A stretch of DNA of 64,000 nucleotides, taken from an uncultured Pelagibacteraceae bacterium (GTDB taxonomy: Bacteria; Pseudomonadota; Alphaproteobacteria; Pelagibacterales; Pelagibacteraceae). The position numbers and the translations under genes are program-made. Location of the stretch: contig CACPGZ010000001.1 in NCBI GenBank assembly GCA_902633585.1, positions 62,001 to 126,000 on the forward strand, in the 5' to 3' direction. The notes under the pieces were generated by a model, which ran no database searches, was not told where the DNA came from, and saw nothing but the letters and a program-made list of their open reading frames with translations. Shown piece by piece: positions 17,162 through 25,842 of the stretch. Each line of letters begins with the position of its first letter. Within the stretch, counting starts at the first letter, position 1.

Positions 17162-18199
17162 TTACTTCCAACCAGCAGCTGTCATTACTTCTAATGCAGC
17201 AGCTTGATTTTTTCCATAAGAAGCTAGTTTAGTTTTCATATCTTGTTGAAAATCTAATCCTAAGTTATTTACTACTAATGGACTTGGCGAAACACCATCA
17301 ATCATTGGAAACTCAAATGTGTTGTTAGTGAAGTGCTCTTGAGATTGTGGAGTTAATAAAAACTCTACAAGTTTAACAGCATTACCTTTATTTGGAGCTC
17401 CTTTGACTAAAGCTGCACAACTAACGTTCATGTGCGTTCCTCTTCCGTTTTGATTTGGAAAGAAAGCTTTTACTTTTTTAGCTGCTTCTTGTTGCTCTGC
17501 ACCTTTTTTACCAGATAACATTAGAGCTAAATAGTAAGTGTTAGCCACAGCAATATCAGCTTCCCCAGCAGCTACTGCCATAATCTGTGCTCTATCATTT
17601 CCTTTAGAGTCTCTAGCCATGTTGGCAACAACTCCTTTCGCCCATTCAGCTGTAGCTTTTTTTCCATTATTTTCAATTAATGAAGCCACAAGAGATTTAT
17701 TATATATATTGCTTGATTTTCTTATAACTAATCTCCCTTTCCATTTAGGATCAGCAAGACCTTCATAACTCATTCCAGATAATTCAGCACCAGTAACTCT
17801 TTCAGGTGAATAATAAATTATTCTAGCTCTTTTTGCTATTCCAACCCATTTACTTGTTCTAAAGCTTTTTGGAACAGCAGCTTTTATTGCTGCAGATGTT
17901 AAACCACCTTGAAGGTGACCTTTTGCATCCATGGCACCACATCTTCCAGCATCAGCAGTAATATAAAGATCCGCAGATGAGTCTGCACCCTCTTCAATTA
18001 TTCTTTTTTCTAATGCACCCGATTTTCCATTAATCAGATTAACTTTAATTCCAGTCATATTAGTGAACTTAGAATAAAGTTCAGCATCTGCTTTATAATG
18101 TCTTGCATTAAACACATTAACTTCATTAGCAATTGCAAATGAAGAAGAGATCAATGATAAGAATATAGTTATAATTGATATTTTTCTCATAATTTCCAT
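17162..18199 (-). CDS. periplasmic iron(III)-binding protein (FbpA/FutA-like)
   Basis: A 345-residue extracytoplasmic solute-binding protein with a signal peptide ending near residue 24 (SSFAIA). Candidate ferric ligands are His34/Tyr35 in ARHYKAD and the adjacent Tyr222/Tyr223 in ANTYYLALM, a hallmark of FbpA/FutA. It delivers Fe(III) to the fused permease and ATPase encoded downstream. The start could also be Met4, which gives a more usual signal peptide. A Fur-type palindrome lies 42 bases upstream of the start. Confidence 0.92.
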   Translation of the reverse strand: MEIMRKISIITIFLSLISSSFAIANEVNVFNARHYKADAELYSKFTNMTGIKVNLINGKSGALEKRIIEEGADSSADLYITADAGRCGAMDAKGHLQGGLTSAAIKAAVPKSFRTSKWVGIAKRARIIYYSPERVTGAELSGMSYEGLADPKWKGRLVIRKSSNIYNKSLVASLIENNGKKATAEWAKGVVANMARDSKGNDRAQIMAVAAGEADIAVANTYYLALMLSGKKGAEQQEAAKKVKAFFPNQNGRGTHMNVSCAALVKGAPNKGNAVKLVEFLLTPQSQEHFTNNTFEFPMIDGVSPSPLVVNNLGLDFQQDMKTKLASYGKNQAAALEVMTAAGWK

Positions 18200-18218
18200 T
18201 TCTTCCGCATAATTAATT

Positions 18219-18259
18219 ATTGATAATGAGTATTATTCGCATTGATAATGATTATCAAT
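18219..18259 (-). promoter_or_regulatory. Fur-type iron box upstream of the Fe(III) transporter
   Basis: The 19-base attgataatgattatcaat (18241-18259) is a perfect inverted repeat of ATTGATAA around TGA and closely resembles the classical Fur consensus. A second partial copy, attgataatgagtattatt, starts at 18219, so two overlapping dimers could bind. The sites lie 20-60 bases upstream of the ferric-binding protein start. Which metalloregulator acts (Fur, Mur or Irr) cannot be decided here. Confidence 0.8.
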
Positions 18260-18280
18260 CGCAAAGTTGCCGCAGACTAG

Positions 18281-19171
18281 TTATGATTTCCAATCACCTA
18301 TTTTGCTGAATAAAAAGTTTCTAAAAGCCTGCACTCTCGCTGTGTTTTTTAAGGACTGAGGATAAACAAAGTGAGCCTCTGTGATTGGTCCCTCTAATTT
18401 TGGTAAAACTTTAATAATTTTCGAGGTATTACTTACTAAATATTCGGGCAATGCTGCTAGGCCTACTCCAGACTCGACCGCCAACAAAAGTCCCATAACA
18501 CTATTAACCTTCATTACGGGCTTTCTTTTTTTTCCATCATGCATTCCTAATTTTAACGCCCATTCTGGATTGTAAACTGGGGATGGGGCTCCTCTTCCAA
18601 AGGATATAAATTTATGTTTATTAAGATCACTTAATGTTTTTGGCATACCATTTTTTTCTAGATATCTGTTAGACCCATATAAATAATACTTTAGATCTAT
18701 AAGTTTTTTTTGAATATAATTTAACTGTTTCGGTCTTCTCATGAAAATGCCAATATCAGCTTGTCGTGTGCTCAAGTCCAATTCTTTGTCTTCAAAAATC
18801 AATTCTATTTCAACCTCGGGATTCAATCGCATAAATTCCTCAATTCTTGGAGTTAACCAGTGAGTCCCAAAACTTCGAACTGTTGTGATTGTTAATTTTC
18901 CTGTGGGTTTATTTTTTTGATCGCCCAAGGAAGTTTCTACCTCCTTTAGTTTACTAATCACATCATGAGCAGTTTTAAATACGTATTCTCCGTTCTCTGT
19001 GAGTGTAAGTCCCCTCGCGTGTCTTTCAAATAATTGAACTTTTAAATCCTGTTCTAATGATTGAATTTGTCTACTTATAGCTGACTGACTAAGATTAAGA
19101 TTGATTGTGGCATTAGTAAAACTTCCTGCCTCCGCGACCGCATGAAATATCTTTAATTTATCCCAATCCAT
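18281..19171 (-). CDS. LysR family transcriptional regulator
   Basis: A 296-residue LysR protein. Residues 1-60 carry the helix-turn-helix (FTNATINLNLSQSAISRQIQ) beginning with the typical MDWDKLKIFHAVAEAGSF; residues about 90-290 form the periplasmic-binding-like effector domain. The start overlaps the stop of the AcuI-like gene by one base, making it the third gene of a folE-acuI-lysR run. The effector and targets are unknown. It points toward, but does not overlap, the Fur box of the iron operon. Confidence 0.92.
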   Translation of the reverse strand: MDWDKLKIFHAVAEAGSFTNATINLNLSQSAISRQIQSLEQDLKVQLFERHARGLTLTENGEYVFKTAHDVISKLKEVETSLGDQKNKPTGKLTITTVRSFGTHWLTPRIEEFMRLNPEVEIELIFEDKELDLSTRQADIGIFMRRPKQLNYIQKKLIDLKYYLYGSNRYLEKNGMPKTLSDLNKHKFISFGRGAPSPVYNPEWALKLGMHDGKKRKPVMKVNSVMGLLLAVESGVGLAALPEYLVSNTSKIIKVLPKLEGPITEAHFVYPQSLKNTARVQAFRNFLFSKIGDWKS

Positions 19172-20172
19172 TATTTGTTTAAGTCAACCAAAACTCTTCC
19201 AGAAATTTCGCCTTTTAAAATCTTTGGATAAGTGTCAATTAATTCCTCTAAGCTAACTGTCTGGATTGATTTTTCTAATAGACTAAAATCAATTAAATTG
19301 GCGGCTTCACCCCATATAAACTCTCTTCTTTTAATACTACAATTAGCAGAGTCCATACCCCACATTTTAATTCCTCTCAACATAAAAGGAATTACATTAG
19401 TGTTAAGTTCATTGGTACTTGCATTTCCACAAACTGCAATAATCCCGTTTGGATTTGTTTGAACTATTGCATTAGCTAATATTTTTCCACCAACTGTATC
19501 AACAACCCCATCCCATAAACCTTTATCAATAAGTTTAGGGTCTTTGTCAAATTCACTACGATTTATAACAGTTTTAGCACCTAATGATTTTAAATAATCT
19601 GCTTTAGAGTCTTTTCCAGTAACAGCAGTAACGTTGTAACCCATTTTATTCAATGCTATTACAGCAACACTACCCACACCTCCTGTGGCACCTGTTACCA
19701 AAACATTGTTAACTTTTTCGCCTAATAAAATTTCTTCTCTTGCTTTTATTGCAAATGCACTCATCAAAGATGTAAAACCAGCCGTTCCAAGTATCATTGC
19801 TTGTTTACTAGTTAAATTTTTTGGTTTTTTTACTAAAAATTCTCCATTTACTTTTGCAACTTGAGAGTATCCACCATAAAAAACTTCACCGACTCTAAAT
19901 CCAGTTAATATTACTTCATCATCCTGTTTAAATATAGGGTTTGCACTTTCTAAAACAGTTCCAGAAAAATCTATACCAGGAATATGTGGAAATTCTTTTA
20001 CTAATCTTCCACCATTTTTTAAAATCATCCCGTCTTTAAAATTAAGATCAGAGTAATCAACTTTAATTGTTACATCGCCGTGTTTTAAAAAGCTCTTATC
20101 TACAGTTTTTACTTCTCTTGTGAATTCTTCACCCTTTTGATCTAAAATTAATGCTTTAAAATGATCAGACAC
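19171..20172 (-). CDS. AcuI/YhdH-like quinone oxidoreductase, possible acrylyl-CoA reductase
   Basis: A 333-residue zinc-free medium-chain dehydrogenase of the YhdH/AcuI type: DYSDLNFKDGMILKNGG near residue 40, PHIPGIDFSGTV near 67 and the NADPH-binding VTGATGGVGSVA near 160. In marine bacteria AcuI reduces toxic acryloyl-CoA made from DMSP to propionyl-CoA. That role is plausible here, given other methyl-sulfur genes 9-14 kb away, but the protein alone does not settle the substrate. It follows folE after one base and overlaps the LysR gene by one base. Confidence 0.8.
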   Translation of the reverse strand: MSDHFKALILDQKGEEFTREVKTVDKSFLKHGDVTIKVDYSDLNFKDGMILKNGGRLVKEFPHIPGIDFSGTVLESANPIFKQDDEVILTGFRVGEVFYGGYSQVAKVNGEFLVKKPKNLTSKQAMILGTAGFTSLMSAFAIKAREEILLGEKVNNVLVTGATGGVGSVAVIALNKMGYNVTAVTGKDSKADYLKSLGAKTVINRSEFDKDPKLIDKGLWDGVVDTVGGKILANAIVQTNPNGIIAVCGNASTNELNTNVIPFMLRGIKMWGMDSANCSIKRREFIWGEAANLIDFSLLEKSIQTVSLEELIDTYPKILKGEISGRVLVDLNK

Positions 20173-20173
20173 T

Positions 20174-20788
20174 TTAATCTTTTGTGATGCTTATAAATCT
20201 TAAATATCTATTTTGATAACTTAAATCTTCCTTAAACTGACCTAAATAATAATTTGTAACTGTTGTAGCCTGTTCTTTCTTTATACCTCTCATCGTCATA
20301 CACTGATGAGTTGAATCAATAGTAACAGCCACACCCTTGGCATCCAAAGACTCCATCAAGGTATTCGCAATTTGCATAGTAAGTCTTTCTTGAGTTTGTA
20401 ATCTTTTGGAAAAAACTTCTACAACTCTAGCTAATTTGCTTAACCCCACTACCCTTTCTTTTGGTATGTAGGCTACATGAGCTTTTCCGATTATTGGTGC
20501 CATATGATGTTCACAATGACTTTGAACAGAAATATTTTTTTGTACAACCATGTCGTCATAACCATCAACATCTCCAAAAGTTTTATCTAGAATTTTTTTT
20601 GGATCTTCTTTATAGCCTTTAAAATACTCTTTGAAAGCCTTCACAACTCTTTTTGGAGTTTCTAAAAGTCCCTCCCTACTAGGGTCTTCACCCATCCAGG
20701 CTAAAATAGTTTTAAAAGCTTCTTCTGCTTCTTTATCAGAAATACTCTTAGAGTTTTCGTTATTATCTATATCTTTAACTAACTTCAT
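20174..20788 (-). CDS. folE: GTP cyclohydrolase I
   Basis: Converts GTP to 7,8-dihydroneopterin triphosphate, the first step to folate. Zinc ligands are present: Cys92, His95 (HCEHHMAPI) and Cys163 (HQCMTMRG). The GEDPSREGLLETPKRV stretch (33-48) and the STHQCMTMRGI stretch (159-169) are family signatures. Length 204 is normal. It is divergent from hisI by 76 bases and heads the folE-acuI-lysR run. Folate supply fits the many THF-dependent enzymes nearby, but tight functional linkage is only inferred. Confidence 0.95.
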   Translation of the reverse strand: MKLVKDIDNNENSKSISDKEAEEAFKTILAWMGEDPSREGLLETPKRVVKAFKEYFKGYKEDPKKILDKTFGDVDGYDDMVVQKNISVQSHCEHHMAPIIGKAHVAYIPKERVVGLSKLARVVEVFSKRLQTQERLTMQIANTLMESLDAKGVAVTIDSTHQCMTMRGIKKEQATTVTNYYLGQFKEDLSYQNRYLRFISITKD

Positions 20789-20864
20789 GTGAGGCTTTAT
20801 ACATATAAATGCACATTTTTAAAATATTTAATATATCTATATATATGCTACATAATTACCGTAT

Positions 20865-21332
20865 ATGTTCAAAAAAAGAGAAAATGTAGTTGAAATTGAA
20901 GAGGGAAAACTTCTTTCGCCAAAGTTTGATAATGATGGTTTAATACCTGTTATTACAATGTGTTATCAAACAAGAGAAGTGTTAATGCATGGCTATATGA
21001 ATGTTGAAGCATTAAAAAAAACAATTGAAACAAAAGAAGCTCATTACTACAGCAGATCAAGGCAATCTATCTGGCACAAAGGTAAAACAAGTGGTTTTAT
21101 TCAGAAAGTAACCGAAATCAAAATTGATGATGACCAAGATTCAATCTGGCTTACTGTTAATATTGGAAATGGAGCTAGCTGTCATGTTGGTTATCGATCT
21201 TGTTTTTATAGATCTATACCTCTTGGACCAATTGAAAATGGTAGAGAAGTTGAAATGAAATTCACTGAAAAAGAAAAAAAATTTGACCCAGAAAAAGTTT
21301 ATAAAGGTAAAACAAATCCAACTAAAATTTAA
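20865..21332 (+). CDS. hisI: phosphoribosyl-AMP cyclohydrolase
   Basis: Third step of histidine synthesis, hydrolysing phosphoribosyl-AMP. Conserved stretches are YMNVEALKKTIETKEAHYYS, SRQSIWHKGKTSG and SCHVGYRSCFYR, with Cys106 and Cys113. At the metal site the usual Asp-Cys-Asp reads Asp88-Asp89-Asp90, so the cysteine that supplies one zinc ligand in the studied enzyme is replaced by aspartate. The rest is canonical, and at 155 residues it lacks a fused HisE domain. It is followed after 7 bases by an oxygenase-like gene. Confidence 0.93.
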   Translation: MFKKRENVVEIEEGKLLSPKFDNDGLIPVITMCYQTREVLMHGYMNVEALKKTIETKEAHYYSRSRQSIWHKGKTSGFIQKVTEIKIDDDQDSIWLTVNIGNGASCHVGYRSCFYRSIPLGPIENGREVEMKFTEKEKKFDPEKVYKGKTNPTKI

Positions 21333-21339
21333 TATAACT

Positions 21340-21948
21340 ATGAGAGTCTTAAAACCTTTTGGCCCGAAAATTGCTGTAACTAAAATTCCTGTAAAAATTA
21401 TAAATTTAATTAATAAAGAAGTTGATCTTATAGTTAGTAACAAATCAAGATTAAAAAAAAGTGACTACTCAAAAAAGCTTGTTGGTCAAGTTAAACAAGA
21501 AATAAAGTTATCAAATTTATTTGTTAATAAATATCTTATTAAATTCATAGAGATGAATGTAAAAAATTATATAAAAAAAAGTACTAATAAAAATTTAAAA
21601 AAAATAAATTTAAAAAGTTTTTGGATAGTCAGACAATATAAAAATGAGTATAACCCAGTTCATTTTCATAGCGGTAACATCTCAGGTGTCGGTTATTTAA
21701 AGATTCCCAAAAATATTACAAAAGGTACAAAAAGACTTAAAACGAATGGAACAATAGATTTTATACATGGATCTAAATCTTTTTTAAGCAATAGTTTGTA
21801 TAACCATAATCCAAAAGTTGGGGATATGATTATATTTCCAAATTACTTAATGCATACTGCTTACCCTTTTAAAAGAGATGGTGAAAGAAGATCTTTTTCA
21901 TTTAATTTAGATATTGATAAAAAAACATTTGACGTTTTCAATGGATAA
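21340..21948 (+). CDS. 2-oxoglutarate/Fe(II) oxygenase-like protein
   Basis: The chosen start, ATG at 21340, lies 7 bases after hisI; the frame continues upstream inside hisI without a suitable start. The 202 residues contain NPVHFHSGNISGVGYL, where His-x-His marks the first iron ligands, and later MIIFPNYLMHTAYPF followed by RRSFSFNL, supplying the distal His and the arginine that binds 2-oxoglutarate. This matches the putative 2OG-Fe(II) oxygenases common in marine bacteria and their phages. Substrate unknown. The stop overlaps the next gene by 8 bases. Confidence 0.72.
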   Translation: MRVLKPFGPKIAVTKIPVKIINLINKEVDLIVSNKSRLKKSDYSKKLVGQVKQEIKLSNLFVNKYLIKFIEMNVKNYIKKSTNKNLKKINLKSFWIVRQYKNEYNPVHFHSGNISGVGYLKIPKNITKGTKRLKTNGTIDFIHGSKSFLSNSLYNHNPKVGDMIIFPNYLMHTAYPFKRDGERRSFSFNLDIDKKTFDVFNG

Positions 21949-22315
21949 AATTCAAAAAAATGTACTTGGAGAAAAATTAGAGCAATGTTCTTTAGATCCT
22001 TTAACTGGTTGGTATAGAGATGGTTGTTGTAATACTGATGAAAATGATCACGGATTACATACTGTTTGTGCAAGGGTTACAACAGAATTTTTAGAATGGT
22101 GCAAAGAGGCAGGAAATGATCTCATCACACCTCACCCAGAGTTCGGATTTCCTGGCTTAAAAGATGGAGATGGTTGGTGTGTTTGTGCAACTTGGTATGC
22201 AAGAGCGGTAGAAGCTGGAAAAGGTTGCCCAATTTTTTTAAAACGAACTCATGAAAATACATTGAAAGTTTTGCCAATCCAAACACTCAAAAAATATGCG
22301 ATAGATCTTTCATAA
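21941..22315 (+). CDS. DUF2237 family protein
   Basis: Starting at ATG 21941, the 124 residues match DUF2237 closely: LGEKLEQCSLDPLTGWYRDG, HTVCARVTTEFLEWCKEAGN, LITPHPEFGFPGLKDGDGWC and the C-terminal THENTL. Several cysteines are conserved (CS, CCN, VCA, WCVCA). The family is widespread in bacteria and has no known biochemical role. The gene overlaps the oxygenase-like gene by 8 bases and so is translated with it. The in-frame extension upstream of 21941 would lie inside that gene and is unlikely. Confidence 0.85.
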   Translation: MDKIQKNVLGEKLEQCSLDPLTGWYRDGCCNTDENDHGLHTVCARVTTEFLEWCKEAGNDLITPHPEFGFPGLKDGDGWCVCATWYARAVEAGKGCPIFLKRTHENTLKVLPIQTLKKYAIDLS

Positions 22316-22329
22316 ATAAAATTTAGATT

Positions 22330-22494
22330 ATGGACGAAAATATTCTATCAATTATTTATCTTTTGTTAGTAATTGCACTTGTATTTCCTGGCTTTTATTA
22401 TGCAAATAAAAATAAAAAAGTTTTCTTAAAAAATCTTATTATTTGGCTAGGTATTATTGGAATAGTGATTGTTTTTGTTAATTTTCTAAAATAA
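22330..22494 (+). CDS. small membrane protein (54 residues)
   Basis: ATG at 22330 gives 54 residues to TAA at 22494. Two hydrophobic helices (ILSIIYLLLVIALVFPGFYY and LIIWLGIIGIVIVFVNFL) flank a Lys/Asn-rich loop. It follows DUF2237 by 14 bases on the same strand and ends 4 bases before the convergent ETF-QO gene. No family is recognised with confidence; the tight packing supports a real gene. Confidence 0.55.
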   Translation: MDENILSIIYLLLVIALVFPGFYYANKNKKVFLKNLIIWLGIIGIVIVFVNFLK

Positions 22495-22498
22495 CTAA

Positions 22499-24118
22499 TT
22501 ACATATTTCCATACTTTGGTCCTCCACCTCCCTCAGGTGTAACCCAAACTATATTTTGAGAAGGTTCTTTAATATCGCAAGTTTTACAATGGATACAGTT
22601 CTGAGCGTTAATAACAAATTTGTTTATATTATTCTCTTTTTGAACCTCATAAACTCCTGCTGGACAATACCTTTGAGCTGGTTCGTCATATTTGTCAAGA
22701 GTATATTTTATTGGCAAATTTTTATCTTTTAGCTGTAAGTGCACTGGCTGATTATCCTCGTGGTTAGTTCCTGTCAAATAAATTGAGCTTGTTTTATCAA
22801 AAGTAATCACGTTATCAGGTTTTGGATAATCAATTTTTGGCATCTCATTTGCAGGTTTTAAAGTTTCATGATCAGAATGTTTATGTCTTAAAGTAAATGG
22901 AAGTTTTCCTCTAAATAAAATTTGATCAAATCCTGTAAAAATAATACCTAAAATTAGTCCCCAACTAAAACTAGGTTTTACATTTCTAGCTTGATACAAT
23001 TCTTTGTATAACCAACTTTTTTTAAACATTTCCTCGAATAATGATAAATCTTTTTTAGACTTGATGTGTTCATTAATAACTTCTGCAGCTATGATCCCAC
23101 TTTTCATAGCAGTATGGGATCCTTTTATTTTTGGCATATTTAAAGTTCCCGCATCACATCCAATAAGTAATGCTCCTGGCATAAACATTTTAGGTAAACT
23201 TTGAATACCTCCCTCAATTAAAGCTCTAGCGCCATAAGAGACTCTTTTTCCACCTTCTATAATTTTTTTTATTGACGGATGAGTTTTAAATCTTTGAAAT
23301 TCATCAAAAGGCGAAAGGTGAGGATTTTGATAATCTAAACCTATTACATATCCTAAAAACACTTGTTTGTTTTCAGCGTGATAAATAAAACTTCCACCGT
23401 ATGTATTATTATCTAAGGGCCAGCCAGCAGTATGCATCACTAATCCTTCCTCATGATTTTTTTCATCAATTTCCCAAATTTCTTTAAAGCCAATACCATA
23501 TTGCTGAGGATCTTTTCCTTCATTAAGATTAAACTTTTTAATCAACTGTTTACCTAAATGACCTCTACACCCTTCAGCAAAAACTGTAACTTTACCTATC
23601 AGCTCGATACCTGGCTCAAAGCTGTCTTTTTTATTACCTTGTTTATCAATACCCATATCTTGTGTAGCTACTCCTTTAACTGAGCCGTCATCATTATATA
23701 AAATTTCACTTGCTGGAAATCCTGGAAAAATTTCAACACCAAGACTTTCGGCTTGCTCTGCAAGCCATCTACATAAATTTGCAAGACTAATGATATAATT
23801 ACCATGATTTTTTTGAACTGAGGGGAGTAACCATGTTGGCCAACTTAAGGATTTTGATTTTCCTAAAAATAAGAATTTTTCTTTTGAAACTTTAGTTTTA
23901 ATTGGTGTATTTAAATCTTTCCAGTTAGGAATTAATTCATCAAGTGCTCTTGTTTCAAAAACATTACCACTTAAAATATGAGCTCCAATTTCAGATGCCT
24001 TCTCTAAAATACAAATATTTAAATTAGAATTTAATTGTTTTAATTTAATAGCAGTAGATAAGCCTGATGGTCCGCCACCAACAATAACTACATCATATTC
24101 CATTGACTCTCTGGACAT
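22499..24118 (-). CDS. etfD: electron transfer flavoprotein-ubiquinone oxidoreductase
   Basis: Passes electrons from reduced ETF to ubiquinone at the membrane. FAD-binding VIVGGGPSGLS lies at residues 11-21; the C-terminal CPAGVYEV and NAQNCIHCKTCDIK segments carry the four cysteines of the 4Fe-4S cluster, and the protein ends WVTPEGGGGPKYGNM as in the whole family. Length 539 is standard. It closes the run DMGDH-etfB-etfA-etfD, giving a complete path from dimethylglycine to quinone. Confidence 0.96.
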   Translation of the reverse strand: MSRESMEYDVVIVGGGPSGLSTAIKLKQLNSNLNICILEKASEIGAHILSGNVFETRALDELIPNWKDLNTPIKTKVSKEKFLFLGKSKSLSWPTWLLPSVQKNHGNYIISLANLCRWLAEQAESLGVEIFPGFPASEILYNDDGSVKGVATQDMGIDKQGNKKDSFEPGIELIGKVTVFAEGCRGHLGKQLIKKFNLNEGKDPQQYGIGFKEIWEIDEKNHEEGLVMHTAGWPLDNNTYGGSFIYHAENKQVFLGYVIGLDYQNPHLSPFDEFQRFKTHPSIKKIIEGGKRVSYGARALIEGGIQSLPKMFMPGALLIGCDAGTLNMPKIKGSHTAMKSGIIAAEVINEHIKSKKDLSLFEEMFKKSWLYKELYQARNVKPSFSWGLILGIIFTGFDQILFRGKLPFTLRHKHSDHETLKPANEMPKIDYPKPDNVITFDKTSSIYLTGTNHEDNQPVHLQLKDKNLPIKYTLDKYDEPAQRYCPAGVYEVQKENNINKFVINAQNCIHCKTCDIKEPSQNIVWVTPEGGGGPKYGNM

Positions 24119-24139
24119 ACCAATTTCTTACAGATTAAA

Positions 24140-25093
24140 TTATTTTTGTATAGTGTTTAATTTGTTCAATTCATCTAAGAATTGTGGAACCGCCTCAAAA
24201 AGGTCAGCCTCTAATCCATAATCAGCAACACTAAATATTGGTGCTTCACCATCTTTATTAATTGCAACAATTACCTTACTTTCTTTCATACCAGCCAAAT
24301 GTTGAATGGCTCCTGATATTCCTACAGCTATATATAAGTCTGGCACTACAACTTTTCCTGTTTGACCAACTTGATGGTCATTACCAATGTATCCAGCATC
24401 AACGGCTGCTCTTGAAGCACCAATCGCTGCGTTTAATTTATCAGCTAACGAAGTAATTAATTTAAAATTATCTCCACTTTGCATACCTCTTCCACCAGAA
24501 ACTACTACTCTAGCTGTACCTAGCTCTGGCCTATCGGACTTAATTTCCTCTCTTTTAACAAATTTTGTATTATTAAATTCTTCACCTGGTTCGACTTTTT
24601 CTATAGATGCTGATCCACCAGAACTTTCGCAGGGATCAAAAGAGGTAGGTCTTATAGTTACACATTTTTTTGCATCTTTGCTTTTTACAGTCGCAAATGC
24701 ATTTCCAGCATAAATAGGCCTCAAAAATGTATCTGGGGATATTACTTTAATAATATCGCTAACCTGTGAAGTATCTAATGAAGCAGCAATTCTTGGCATT
24801 AAATTTTTACCAAAAGTGTTTGCTGAACAAACAATATGTGAATAGCGCTCTGCTAATTTAATTATCACAGGAGCGAAATTTTCAGCAACAAAATTTTCAT
24901 AATGAGCTGCTTCTACTTGAATAACTTTTTTGACTAAAGGTAATTCTGATAATTTTTTTGCACTATCTCCACAGTTTTGACCAATTATTATTGCATGCAG
25001 ATCCTCTCCCATCTGTGCAGCTGCTGTAACTGCATTTAGCGTAAATGGTTTTAAATCTTGGTTGTTATGCTCTGCTATTAATAAAACTGACAT
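24140..25093 (-). CDS. etfA: electron transfer flavoprotein alpha subunit
   Basis: 317 residues. The C-terminal FAD-binding half is clear: VVVSGGRGMQSGDNF, GQTGKVVVPDLYIAVGISG and AINKDGEAPIFSVADYGL. It forms the ETF heterodimer with EtfB, collecting electrons from dehydrogenases such as the DMGDH encoded upstream and handing them to ETF-QO encoded downstream. Its start overlaps the etfB stop by one base; 21 bases separate it from etfD. Confidence 0.96.
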   Translation of the reverse strand: MSVLLIAEHNNQDLKPFTLNAVTAAAQMGEDLHAIIIGQNCGDSAKKLSELPLVKKVIQVEAAHYENFVAENFAPVIIKLAERYSHIVCSANTFGKNLMPRIAASLDTSQVSDIIKVISPDTFLRPIYAGNAFATVKSKDAKKCVTIRPTSFDPCESSGGSASIEKVEPGEEFNNTKFVKREEIKSDRPELGTARVVVSGGRGMQSGDNFKLITSLADKLNAAIGASRAAVDAGYIGNDHQVGQTGKVVVPDLYIAVGISGAIQHLAGMKESKVIVAINKDGEAPIFSVADYGLEADLFEAVPQFLDELNKLNTIQK

Positions 25094-25842
25094 TAAATAA
25101 CCTTTGCCTCATTTTTTAATTTTTGAACCAGCTCAGCAACACTGGAAACTTTTATTCCAGCTTTTCTCTTAGGTGGTTCTTCGATCTTAATATGCTCGAT
25201 TCTCGGTGAGGTATCTACTCCCAAATCTGACGCATTTATCTGATCAATTGGTTTTTTCTTTGCCTTCATAATGTTAGGTAAGGAAGCATATCTAGGTTCA
25301 TTTAATCTTAAGTCACACGTGACTATCGCTGGGATACCTATTTCTATTGTTTCAAGTCCTTCATCAATTTCCCTAGTTACTTCTAATTTTTTGTCTTTTA
25401 TTTCTATCTTAGATGCAAAAGTAGCTTGTGGCCAATTTAATAAAGCACTTAACATTTGACCTGTTTGATTACAATCATCATCAATAGCTTGTTTACCCAT
25501 AAAGACTAAATCGGGTTTTTCTTTTTCAACAATTTTCTGTAATAATTTTGAAACTGCTAAAGGTTCTAAAACTCCATCAGTTTTAATTAGGATCCCTTTG
25601 TCTGCACCAACTGCCAAAGCTTTACGGACTGTTTCTTGAGCTTTCTCTTCTCCAACACTTACTGCTATAACTTCTGTTGCTTTTCCAGCTTCTTTAATTT
25701 TTACTGCCTCCTCAATAGCGTTATCATCAGGTGGGTTGGTAGACATTTTAACGTTATCTGTGACTACTCCTGTCTTATCTTCTTTAACTCTAATTTGAAC
25801 GTTATAATCAATAACTCTTTTTACTGCGACTAAAATTTTCAT
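25093..25842 (-). CDS. etfB: electron transfer flavoprotein beta subunit
   Basis: 249 residues, starting [20 protein letters not shown] and containing [16 protein letters not shown] and [15 protein letters not shown], both family signatures that contribute to AMP binding and to the docking loop. It shares single-base overlaps with the dimethylglycine dehydrogenase gene upstream and with etfA downstream, so expression is coupled to the dehydrogenase it probably serves. Confidence 0.96.
   Translation of the reverse strand: MKILVAVKRVIDYNVQIRVKEDKTGVVTDNVKMSTNPPDDNAIEEAVKIKEAGKATEVIAVSVGEEKAQETVRKALAVGADKGILIKTDGVLEPLAVSKLLQKIVEKEKPDLVFMGKQAIDDDCNQTGQMLSALLNWPQATFASKIEIKDKKLEVTREIDEGLETIEIGIPAIVTCDLRLNEPRYASLPNIMKAKKKPIDQINASDLGVDTSPRIEHIKIEEPPKRKAGIKVSSVAELVQKLKNEAKVI

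Noticed and set aside
21283-21339. Longer start for the oxygenase-like gene inside hisI
   Set aside because: The extension would lie within the end of hisI; ATG 21340 sits just after the hisI stop codon.
21914-21940. Longer start for the DUF2237 gene
   Set aside because: The family alignment begins at ATG 21941 and the extra codons would lie in the preceding gene.
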